Notes under the pieces: generated by a model
Databases searched by the model: none
What the model was told of the DNA's origin: nothing
Seen by the model: only the letters and a program-made list of their open reading frames with translations
Translations under genes and position numbers: made by a program
Assembly (NCBI GenBank): GCA_002315885.1
Contig: DCIO01000005.1
Location: 5,161-10,859 of the forward strand
Origin: Lentisphaeria bacterium UBA1724
Lineage (GTDB): Bacteria; Verrucomicrobiota; Lentisphaeria; Oligosphaerales; Oligosphaeraceae
Length of the DNA: 5,699 nt
Direction: 5' to 3'
In this document: positions 1-5,621 of the stretch, one piece after another
How positions within the stretch are numbered: the stretch's first letter is position 1
Layout: each line of letters begins with the position of its first letter

Positions 1-310
1 GTGGTCCATGTCGCGCCTGGGGGCGTTTGTTCGACAGCGTGGACGCCGTCGATATATTGGCTGGGCGGCGTGAACGCCCTTACTGCCGCATTCGCGGCGG
101 GGGGGGCACTGGGTGGTCCATGTCGCGCCTGGGGGCGCTTGTTCGACGGCGGGGACGCCGTCGGTACACACTTTCGCATGTCGCGCCTAGGGGCGCTTGT
201 TCGACGGCGGGGACGCCGTCGGTACACACTTTCGCATGTCGCTTGTTCGACGGCGGGGACGCCGTCGGTACACACTTTCGCGCCGTCGGTACACACTTTC
301 GCCGTCGTAC
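1..310. repeat. Left palindromic repeat array (REP-like), gene-free
   Basis: This gene-free stretch is a degenerate direct-repeat array. Full units of 58 bp lie at 119-176 and 177-234. A 46-bp unit at 235-280 lacks 12 bp, and an exact 21-bp tail copy at 281-301 repeats 260-280. A more diverged copy at 1-51 matches 113-163. Each full unit has two hairpins with 4-nt loops: GCGCC/GGCGC (125-138, 183-196) and CGACGGCG/CGCCGTCG with loop GGGA (144-163, 202-221, 248-267). The stretch between the diverged copy and the array holds further small palindromes, GGCG-TGAA-CGCC (67-78) and GCCGC-ATTC-GCGGC (85-98). A last fragment, 301-310, abuts the terminator T-tract. Open frames crossing the array are repeat translations and are not credible genes. 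The function is unknown; dispersed REP/BIME-like elements are the best analogy. Confidence 0.85.
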
Positions 311-346
311 AAAAAAACGGCTGTTGCGTTTGGATTCGCAACAGCC
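311..346 (-). terminator. Rho-independent terminator after tRNA-Val
   Basis: Read on the minus strand, GGCTGTTGCG pairs perfectly over 10 bp with CGCAACAGCC across an 8-nt loop. One G follows the stem, then seven T residues (311-317). It lies 61 nt beyond the 3' end of the tRNA and is the only strong terminator downstream of EF-G and the tRNA. It therefore likely ends that transcript before the repeat array. The plus-strand reading has no T-run after the stem, so it is one-directional. Confidence 0.9.
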
Positions 347-368
347 TTGATATTTACTCTCTGTCCCA

Positions 369-402
369 ATTGAGCATTGAGCATTGAGAATTGAGCATTG
401 AT
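369..402. repeat. Heptamer tandem repeat (ATTGAGC)n
   Basis: Four copies of a 7-bp unit, ATTGAGC (369-375, 376-382, 390-396) and ATTGAGA (383-389), are followed by a partial ATTGA. The array sits between the tRNA 3' end and the terminator. It is probably a slippage-prone microsatellite within the precursor trailer of the tRNA. It has no coding role and no visible secondary structure. Confidence 0.8.
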
Positions 403-406
403 AAAA

Positions 407-483
407 TGGTGGGCGATGGGGGACTCGGACCCTCGACATCAACGGTGTAAGCGTTGCGCTCTAACCAACTGAGCTAATCGCCC
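407..483 (-). tRNA. tRNA-Val (anticodon UAC), CCA encoded
   Basis: The minus strand folds into a full 77-nt cloverleaf. The acceptor GGGCGAT pairs with ATCGCCC. The D arm is GCTC/GAGC with the usual GG in the loop. The anticodon stem CAACG/CGTTG closes the loop CTTACAC, giving anticodon TAC, which reads valine GTA codons. The variable loop has 5 nt, and the discriminator A is followed by a genomically encoded CCA (407-409). Two oddities lie in the T arm: position 55 is C instead of the nearly universal U (loop TCCGAGT), and pair 50-64 is an A-C mismatch. The gene starts 7 nt after the EF-G stop codon and precedes a strong terminator, so it probably depends on the EF-G transcript. Identity is secure; full functionality is likely but the T arm deserves a check. 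Confidence 0.95.
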
Positions 484-490
484 GTAAAGA

Positions 491-2521
491 CTAGTTTTCG
501 ACCTTTTCCTGGTATCCGCTGGGTTCCAGGGAGAAGGATCCGCGTCCTCCAGAGAGTCTGGGGAGCGCTTTCCCGAAACCGAACATCTCTGCCAGAGGCA
601 CCTGGCAGATGATTTTTCGCATGACGCCGATCTGGAGCATATCGCTGATGATGGCGCGGCGGGGCTGGAGGTACATGGAGATTTCGCCGACGGTGTCCTC
701 GGGGGCCAGGACTTCCAGTTTCATGACGGGCTCCAAGACTACGGTTCCCGCTTGCTGGAAGGCCTGGAGAATGGCGTCGTTGATGGCGCCCGCCACCGCA
801 CCAGGGGTGGTGGTCTCCTGGGAGAACTTCAGGTCGGTTAATTCTGCCTTGACAAAAATCATGGGGTAGCCCTGGAGGCCGCCGGTGCGCAGGCCGTCAT
901 TGAGTGCCTGGATACCGCTGTCCAGCAAGGCGCGTGGAATTGCTCCGCGTGTCTTGTCGGTGATTTCGAAGGGCTCGCCATTGCGTTCCATGGGCGCGAA
1001 ATTGACCGTGACTTCCGCGTAGAAGACCTGGTCGCCGATGGTCTTGTTGAATTCCGTGTGGACGGTAGTGGCCTGGACCAGGGTTTCGCGGTATGCCACG
1101 CGGGGTTCGCCCGTGCGGATCTCGACGCCGAAATCGGTGGAGACGCGTTTGAGGCTGACTTCCAGATGGAGTTCGCCCATGCCGGAGACTACGCGCTGGC
1201 CCGTCTCTTCTGCGGTAGAACGCTGGAGGGTCTGGTCTTCTCGGCAAAGCAACGCCAATGCGTCATCCAACTTTTCCTTGTCCTTGGAGAGTTTTGGCTC
1301 CACCACCATGGAGATGACGGGCTCAGGGAAGACAATGCCGCCGAAGGAGACCACGCGCTGTGGTGCGCAGAGGGTATCGCCGATACCGCAGTCTTTCAGA
1401 CCGCTGAGGCCCACGATGTCGCCGGGGCCGGCTTCGTTGATCTGCTCGGTGGATTTGGCGTAGATGCGGTAGAGCTGCTTGGTGCGGACTTTTTCGCCGG
1501 TTCGCCCATTGATGAGCTGCTCATTGGAATGGAGCACGCCGGAGTAGATGCGCAGGAAGAAGAGGTCCGCCGTATTGGAGGCGTTGATTTTGAAGATGAA
1601 TCCCGCGAAGGCTTCCTTGGGATCGCTGTGGACCACAGTCTCTTTGCCGGTTCTGCGGTCGGTGGCGGGATACTCGGGAATATCCAGGGGGGAGGGGAGG
1701 TAGTCGCCGATGGCATCCGCCAGGGGCTGCACGCCGATTTCACGCTTGGCGCTGCCCAAGAAGACAGGCACTAGCTTCCGTTCCAGGGTCAGTCGGCGGA
1801 TTTCCTTCTGGAGGAGTTCCAGGGGGACTTCTTCGCCACCCAGGAAGAGCTCGGCGACTTCATCCGAGTTGTCAGCCACCTTCTCCACTAGCGCCTCGCG
1901 GGCGGCAGTGGCGGCGTCGGACAATTCTGCGGGAACGGGGATGCGGTTGATGGTTTCGTTGTCCTCGCCCTGGAATTGGAGATACTCCATGGTGAGCAAA
2001 TCCACCATGCCATGGAACATGCTCTCTTCGCCATCGGGCAACTGCATGGGCAACGCCACACCACCGAATTTCTCGTTGATTTCTTCGCAGGTACGGGAGT
2101 AGGAGGCGCCAATGCGGTCCATCTTGTTGACAAAGGCAATCTTGGGGACGTTATAGCCATCCGCCTGATGCCAGACTTTCTCGGACTGGGCTTCCACGCC
2201 TTCCACGGCGCTGAAGATGACCACCGCACCATCGATGGCACGGAGAGAGCGCTCCACTTCTGCTGTGAAATCGATATGTCCGGGCGTGTCGATGAGGTGG
2301 TATTCGAAATCGCGCCAGGGAATCACTGCGGCCGCAGCCATGATGGTGATGCCGCGGGCGCGTTCATCGGGCAAGAAATCCATGACGGTGTTGCCGTCAT
2401 CGATATTGCCGTAGCGATGAGTCTGTCCCGAAAAGAATAAGAGTCCCTCTGTGGTGCTGGTTTTGCCAGCATCGATATGGGCGATGATGCCCAGATTTCG
2501 AATTTTCGAGAGGTCACTCAT
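491..2521 (-). CDS. fusA: Elongation factor G, EF-G2-like translational GTPase
   Basis: A 676-residue cytoplasmic ribosomal GTPase. GTPase motifs are complete: P-loop AHIDAGKT (14-21), switch I RGITI (56-60), DTPGH (78-82), NKMD (132-135) and GSA (256-258). Domain II spans about 300-390, domain III about 400-475, the tRNA-mimic domain IV about 478-600 and domain V about 600-676. It departs from standard bacterial EF-G: domain IV has NKTIGDQVFYAEV where the usual form has a KQSGG-GQ motif, and the C-terminus reads MFGFGKALPRLSGGRG. These features recall mitochondrial EF-G2 and the spd-type EF-G2 of some bacteria, which act in ribosome recycling with RRF rather than translocation; that comparison is from memory. 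The start follows TTTTCAACGA plus 3 nt, with no Shine-Dalgarno sequence. tRNA-Val begins 7 nt downstream. EF-G family membership is certain; translocase versus recycling factor is not. A second EF-G gene elsewhere would favour recycling. Confidence 0.95.
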   Translation of the reverse strand: MSDLSKIRNLGIIAHIDAGKTSTTEGLLFFSGQTHRYGNIDDGNTVMDFLPDERARGITIMAAAAVIPWRDFEYHLIDTPGHIDFTAEVERSLRAIDGAVVIFSAVEGVEAQSEKVWHQADGYNVPKIAFVNKMDRIGASYSRTCEEINEKFGGVALPMQLPDGEESMFHGMVDLLTMEYLQFQGEDNETINRIPVPAELSDAATAAREALVEKVADNSDEVAELFLGGEEVPLELLQKEIRRLTLERKLVPVFLGSAKREIGVQPLADAIGDYLPSPLDIPEYPATDRRTGKETVVHSDPKEAFAGFIFKINASNTADLFFLRIYSGVLHSNEQLINGRTGEKVRTKQLYRIYAKSTEQINEAGPGDIVGLSGLKDCGIGDTLCAPQRVVSFGGIVFPEPVISMVVEPKLSKDKEKLDDALALLCREDQTLQRSTAEETGQRVVSGMGELHLEVSLKRVSTDFGVEIRTGEPRVAYRETLVQATTVHTEFNKTIGDQVFYAEVTVNFAPMERNGEPFEITDKTRGAIPRALLDSGIQALNDGLRTGGLQGYPMIFVKAELTDLKFSQETTTPGAVAGAINDAILQAFQQAGTVVLEPVMKLEVLAPEDTVGEISMYLQPRRAIISDMLQIGVMRKIICQVPLAEMFGFGKALPRLSGGRGSFSLEPSGYQEKVEN

Positions 2522-2524
2522 ATA

Positions 2525-2534
2525 TCGTTGAAAA
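2525..2534 (-). promoter_or_regulatory. Leader motif TTTTCAACGA before EF-G start
   Basis: On the minus strand TTTTCAACGA ends 3 nt before the EF-G ATG. The identical 10-mer at identical spacing precedes secG. It stands where a Shine-Dalgarno sequence would normally be, and no purine-rich site is present. It may be a translation-initiation or regulatory element; the role is inference. Confidence 0.4.
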
Positions 2535-2548
2535 TGCGGATAAAATTA

Positions 2549-2581
2549 TGGCCGTGGCGGCGATTGGCGACCACGGCCAAT
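2549..2581 (-). terminator. Hairpin between secG and EF-G, possible attenuator
   Basis: On the minus strand a 9-bp stem, TGGCCGTGG with CCACGGCCA (2549-2557 with 2571-2579, 13-nt loop), is followed by TAATTTTAT. This resembles a weak intrinsic terminator for secG. A second stem, ATTGGC with GCCAAT (2563-2568 with 2576-2581, 7-nt loop), uses bases of the first, so the two cannot form together. This is the layout of an attenuator, although no leader peptide or ligand pocket is apparent. It lies in the 92-nt secG to EF-G gap and may set how much secG transcript continues into EF-G. Confidence 0.45.
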
Positions 2582-2613
2582 ATAAGGGGGAAGAGAGTTG
2601 TCCGAGAGAAGAA

Positions 2614-2976
2614 TTACTCCGCAGGGACTGCGGGGACTTCGGCGGCGGGAGCCTCGACTGCGGGGACTTCTGCGGCAGGAGCGGTGGGAGCGGCGGGAGC
2701 GGTGACCACGATGGAGTCACCCACGGACTTCTGCTGGCGGATATGGCCGGTGATGGCGCAGTTGAAGAGGGTGGAGAGGAGGAAGATGATCGCCAGGATG
2801 ACGGTGGTCTTCACCAACGCGGAGGGTGCGGAAGCGCCGAACATGGCTTCGGAAACTCCGCCCGCGACGGCACCGATGCCACCCTGGCCTTTGGGATTCT
2901 GGATGAGGACCAGAATGGTGAGGAGGATTGCCGACAAAACGGAGATGATGGTGAGGATGACAGAGAGAGTTGCCAT
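2614..2976 (-). CDS. secG: SecG, preprotein translocase subunit
   Basis: A 120-residue inner-membrane protein, the small accessory subunit of the SecYEG channel that helps SecA-driven export. The sequence shows two hydrophobic helices (about 2-25 and 54-76) joined by a loop with LIQNPKGQGG and a Gly/Ala-rich segment ending in MFGAS, the typical SecG signature. Length is normal for the family. The C-terminal tail (about 88-120) is rich in Ala, Pro, Val and Glu and contains a 10-residue duplication, APAAEVPAVE then APAAEVPAVP (99-118). Such Ala/Pro tails are common in SecG. The ATG start follows TTTTCAACGA with 3 nt spacing and no Shine-Dalgarno sequence. A promoter lies upstream in the argC to secG gap. 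SecG has no obvious functional link with EF-G beyond sharing a probable transcript. Confidence 0.93.
   Translation of the reverse strand: MATLSVILTIISVLSAILLTILVLIQNPKGQGGIGAVAGGVSEAMFGASAPSALVKTTVILAIIFLLSTLFNCAITGHIRQQKSVGDSIVVTAPAAPTAPAAEVPAVEAPAAEVPAVPAE
2626..2682. repeat. 30-bp period repeat in secG 3' end
   Basis: Two 27-bp segments (2626-2652 and 2656-2682) differ at only two positions and have a 30-bp period. They encode the duplicated ten-residue Ala/Pro/Glu/Val unit of the SecG tail. The near identity at DNA level suggests a recent in-frame slippage duplication, so tail length may vary between strains. Confidence 0.75.
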
Positions 2977-2979
2977 AAT

Positions 2980-2989
2980 TCGTTGAAAA
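2980..2989 (-). promoter_or_regulatory. Leader motif TTTTCAACGA before secG start
   Basis: On the minus strand this is the same 10-mer as upstream of EF-G, again 3 nt from the ATG. It lies within the predicted secG leader, roughly 26 to 35 nt downstream of the likely transcription start. The starts of argC and the PHP gene lack it. Confidence 0.4.
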
Positions 2990-3021
2990 AGTTAGTTTGG
3001 AATGAAATTGGTAAACGGCAG

Positions 3022-3049
3022 AATATAAGCCTATTTACGCATTTTTCAA
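3022..3049 (-). promoter_or_regulatory. Sigma-70-like promoter for secG (and EF-G)
   Basis: On the minus strand TTGAAA (3044-3049; 5 of 6 to the -35 consensus) and TATATT (3022-3027; 5 of 6 to the -10) are 16 bp apart. The predicted start near 3015 gives a secG leader of about 40 nt. The site lies in the 92-nt argC to secG gap and is the best promoter match found in any gap. No terminator follows argC, so readthrough from upstream is also possible. Confidence 0.65.
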
Positions 3050-3068
3050 GGGAAGACGGAAGCCCGAG

Positions 3069-4100
3069 TTAAGCGATTTCGAGCCCTGTGGTTTCTGGGA
3101 AACCGCAGAGGAGGTTGAGGTTCTGGACGGCCTGTCCGCTGGCGCCCTTGGTCAGGTTGTCGATGACGCTGGAGACAATCAGGCGATTGGTGCGGGCATC
3201 ATAGACGCAGCCGATTTCGCAGATGTTTGTGCGGGTGACGTGCTTGGTGTCCGCCAATTTCCCTGGTGCCAGGATGCGGACGAAGGGCTCGCCGTCATAC
3301 TGTGCATGGAGGGCGGCCAGGGCGTCTTCCGCTGTCTTGCCGGCTTTGGGCGTCAGGAGGATGGATGAGTGGATGCCGCGGTTGACGGGGACCAGGTGGG
3401 GCAGGAAATTCATGGTGACGGAGGAAACGCCTGCCGCAACCGCCAGCTCCTGTTCAATCTCGGGTAGGTGGCGGTGTCCAGTCACGCCGTAGGGCTTCAT
3501 GCTCTCGTTGCATTCGGGGAAGATGTAGTCCAATGCGACTTTACGGCCTGCGCCAGTGACACCCGACATGGACATGGAGACGATGCCTTCACTTTCCGCA
3601 ACGCCCGCCCGCAGGAGAGCGGTGCAGGGCAGAAGGACGCTGGTGACATAGCAGCCGGGATTGGCGATGAGTCGCGCGCCGGCGATCTCCTTGCGGTACA
3701 CCTCGGGGAGACCGTAGACTGCCTGGGGTAGCAGCTCTGGCGCGGGGTGGGGCATCTTGTAGTATTTCTCGTAGATTGCGGGATCGCGGAGACGGAAATC
3801 CGCCGAGATGTCAATGACCTTGCATCCTTTTTCCAGCAGTGGTCGTGCGTAGGTGCCTGCCAGGCCATTGGGAAGTGCCAGGAAGACCACATCGGCCAAT
3901 TTGGCGATTTCATCCACGTCGGGCTGGATGAATTTCAGAGTGCATTCCGCATAGCGGGGGAAGAATTCCCCCACGGGCTTTCCTGCGTTTTCCCGGCTGG
4001 TGATGGCGGTCAATTCCACCATCGGATGATGAAGCAGGATGCGCAGGAGCTCCTCTCCAGAGTAGCCGCTGCCGCCAATGATTGCAACACGAGTTTTCAT
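3069..4100 (-). CDS. argC: N-acetyl-gamma-glutamyl-phosphate reductase ArgC
   Basis: A 343-residue cytoplasmic enzyme that makes N-acetyl-glutamate semialdehyde from N-acetylglutamyl phosphate with NADPH, the third step from glutamate to ornithine and arginine. The N-terminal Rossmann fold has the NADP motif GGSGYSGEE (9-17). ADFRLRD (100-106), the catalytic cysteine in NPGCYVTS (Cys150), GVTGAGRK (180-187) and the active-site histidine region TGHRHLPEIEQ (207-217, likely His211) follow. HLVPVNRGIHSS (235-246) and NLTKGASGQAVQN (315-327) are also hallmarks. All key residues and the length are standard. The ATG at 4100 leaves the Rossmann motif right at the N-terminus; no Shine-Dalgarno sequence precedes it. 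The PHP gene ends 25 nt upstream, so the two are probably co-transcribed. No other arginine genes and no recognisable Arg box are in view. Confidence 0.97.
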   Translation of the reverse strand: MKTRVAIIGGSGYSGEELLRILLHHPMVELTAITSRENAGKPVGEFFPRYAECTLKFIQPDVDEIAKLADVVFLALPNGLAGTYARPLLEKGCKVIDISADFRLRDPAIYEKYYKMPHPAPELLPQAVYGLPEVYRKEIAGARLIANPGCYVTSVLLPCTALLRAGVAESEGIVSMSMSGVTGAGRKVALDYIFPECNESMKPYGVTGHRHLPEIEQELAVAAGVSSVTMNFLPHLVPVNRGIHSSILLTPKAGKTAEDALAALHAQYDGEPFVRILAPGKLADTKHVTRTNICEIGCVYDARTNRLIVSSVIDNLTKGASGQAVQNLNLLCGFPETTGLEIA

Positions 4101-4125
4101 AGGTCACAATGAAGATGAATGTCAA

Positions 4126-5451
4126 TTACCAATTGCCGCGTTTTGCCGCGTCGCGGATGAGGGACAGATTCTTTTCGGGATCGGTCTCGTCCTGGAGCAC
4201 CTGGCGGATTTGTGCGGGAGGAACGGGCAGGGCGCCCACGGAGGCGAAGAAGTCGTTTCGTGCCTTGCGGCAGGGGAATTCCTCCTTTGCACGCTGGTCG
4301 CTGTAGGAGTAGTCCGCATAGCGCAGCAGCGTGGTGTGTCCGAAGAGCACATTTGCGCCACGGAGGAAGTCTCCCATGAGGGGCTTCAGGGCATCGCACT
4401 CGAAGTCGTCCACCTTGCGCTGGCCGGGCTTGTTGCATTCGGTACCCACGATGATGGGCAGATCCAATGCGTTGGCGGCGGCCACGTATTCGTTCAATGC
4501 CTGGACTTTCACGGCTTTCTTGGCTTCGTCCTTGAAATTCCAGTTACGGTCGGGGATGATGTTCACCATTTCCAGGCCCTTTGCCACCAGGCATTCCAGC
4601 TGGCCCTTGGGATCCGCTTCGCCAGGCAGGGAGCCATCCAGCCAGGCAGAGTTGGGCAGGGCGCGGCAGGACTTGATCAGTGCGATGACCTGGTCAATGG
4701 GAGGGAAGGTGCTTTCCGTGGGCTGCTCGTAGCCCAGGCCGCCTTTCTTCATCAGCTTGTTGCGCAGGTAGTCATTCATGGCGTTGGCGCTCTTGGCGGA
4801 CAGTTCCGCTTCGTCTGCGGCGAAGACCTTCGCCCAGAAGGCGGCTGCCGCGGCTTCAGAACCCTGCTCTTTGATGGCCAGGTCGTAGTAGCCCCGGACG
4901 ATGTGGCGCTCGGTGGCGTTCTTGTCGGGAGTCAGGGGCAGGACGTCCTTTTCGTAGGAGAGCTGGCAGCCAGGCAGGGCGCTGTTCACGCGGGCAATCA
5001 GTGCGCGGTTACGGGCGTGGGACTGCTCCAGCTGGCTCTGGAAATCCGCAGAGCGGGCGCCGTTCACAAAGCCGGAGCCCATGAAGTAGAAGACGCCGGG
5101 TTCGCCAGGGGAGTTGATTTCCTTGTCGGCGTATTCCGGGAAGAAGACGCGGCTCTCGAAGGAGGCGGCAGTACGCAGGCCCAGGAAGTCGCCCGCAGTC
5201 AGGAATTCTTCCACGCCCTGGATGACGTCGAAATCGCAGAGTGCCGCACCGTAGAGGCCCATCTTCTTGAGCTCATAGGCAATGCGGGAGGGAGACCATC
5301 CTTCGCCGTTGTAGGAGTAGAAGGAGTGGACGTGCATATTCATTGCCTGAGTAGCCGCGGGAAATGCGGTGGTGCCGGCGAGGGTCTGCAGGGCGGCGAC
5401 GCGCTTCCACGCGTCGAAGGACGAAAGCTGTTCCAGAAGACGGGTTTCCAT
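4126..5451 (-). CDS. PHP-domain protein, predicted metal-dependent hydrolase
   Basis: A 441-residue predicted cytoplasmic protein with no signal peptide or membrane helix. After a short helical lead (1-35), the PHP-type N-terminal motif NMHVHSFYSYN (38-48) supplies the HxH metal pair His40 and His42. The second motif is CDFD (72-75) with Phe where most PHP proteins have His. A candidate Glu ligand is Glu99 in FESR, followed by INSPGEPGV (112-120). Near the C-terminus GTECNK (336-341) sits where GTDxH-like motifs usually occur, so two usual ligands look replaced. PHP proteins include phosphoesterases such as histidinol phosphatases and polymerase-associated domains; the substrate here cannot be named. 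The ATG at 5451 was preferred over an in-frame extension to 5601 because the extra 50 codons run through a dyad and palindromic repeat. The gene lies 25 nt upstream of argC, which hints at, but does not show, an amino-acid-related role. Confidence 0.8.
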   Translation of the reverse strand: METRLLEQLSSFDAWKRVAALQTLAGTTAFPAATQAMNMHVHSFYSYNGEGWSPSRIAYELKKMGLYGAALCDFDVIQGVEEFLTAGDFLGLRTAASFESRVFFPEYADKEINSPGEPGVFYFMGSGFVNGARSADFQSQLEQSHARNRALIARVNSALPGCQLSYEKDVLPLTPDKNATERHIVRGYYDLAIKEQGSEAAAAAFWAKVFAADEAELSAKSANAMNDYLRNKLMKKGGLGYEQPTESTFPPIDQVIALIKSCRALPNSAWLDGSLPGEADPKGQLECLVAKGLEMVNIIPDRNWNFKDEAKKAVKVQALNEYVAAANALDLPIIVGTECNKPGQRKVDDFECDALKPLMGDFLRGANVLFGHTTLLRYADYSYSDQRAKEEFPCRKARNDFFASVGALPVPPAQIRQVLQDETDPEKNLSLIRDAAKRGNW

Positions 5452-5491
5452 GGTAGATTGTAGTAAGGTGTTATGGTGATTTATTAGGGAA

Positions 5492-5539
5492 ATTCGCAGA
5501 ATTTCAATAATGTATCTCAAATCACAGGATTTTGCGAAT
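5492..5539. promoter_or_regulatory. Inverted repeat upstream of PHP gene, candidate operator
   Basis: ATTCGCAGAAT (5492-5502) and ATTTTGCGAAT (5529-5539) form an 11-bp inverted repeat with one mismatch around a 26-bp AT-rich spacer. It lies 40 to 90 bp upstream of the PHP ATG. TTGAGA and TTGAAA occur in the spacer on the minus strand as possible -35 elements, but no convincing -10 sits at the right distance. It may be a regulator site with two half-sites or an mRNA leader stem; both are inference. Confidence 0.4.
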
Positions 5540-5558
5540 GATACGGCAGTATTCTGGC

Positions 5559-5595
5559 CCCTCGTTTCGCCGGGCTGACGCCCGCTACACGAGGG
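5559..5595. repeat. Nested palindrome, REP-like, with GTAG
   Basis: An outer 7-bp stem CCCTCGT/ACGAGGG (5559-5565 with 5589-5595) encloses an inner hairpin CGGGC-TGAC-GCCCG (5571-5584). On the minus strand the inner hairpin is directly preceded by GTAG (5585-5588), the tetranucleotide typical of the 5' end of REP elements linked to RAYT transposases. It lies about 110 nt upstream of the PHP start. It has no T-tract on either strand, so a terminator is unlikely. Confidence 0.65.
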
Positions 5596-5621
5596 ACGCA
5601 CCTACGGGAACCACTAAGGAA

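Noticed and set aside
119..301. CRISPR array
   Set aside because: Units are directly adjacent with no unique spacers, vary in length, and no cas gene is present.
1..442. Open frames on both strands across the left repeats
   Set aside because: Their proteins simply repeat the DNA units, and the longest runs into the terminator and tRNA.
1058..1774. A 238-codon plus-strand open frame inside EF-G
   Set aside because: It is antisense to conserved EF-G domains II-IV. The product shows no motif, and no start signal is visible.
2584..2589. TATATT-like box on the minus strand as a dedicated EF-G promoter
   Set aside because: No acceptable -35 element lies at 16-18 bp, and the site precedes a strong hairpin; the promoter upstream of secG is better supported.
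4120..4125. TTGACA on the minus strand upstream of argC as a -35 box
   Set aside because: With 17-bp spacing the -10 would overlap the argC start codon (CTATGA). The bases directly follow the PHP stop codon, so a chance match is more likely.
4078..5463. A 461-codon plus-strand open frame covering the whole PHP gene and longer than it
   Set aside because: It is antisense to a frame with clear PHP motifs. Its protein has no recognisable domain and is an antisense shadow of GC-rich coding sequence.
5559..5595. Nested palindrome as a Rho-independent terminator
   Set aside because: No T-tract follows the stem on either strand, and it lies upstream of the PHP promoter region.
5452..5601. A 50-codon N-terminal extension of the PHP protein starting at 5601
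   Set aside because: The extension crosses the nested palindrome and the dyad and has no PHP-like sequence. The ATG at 5451 gives a normal lead into the HxH motif.
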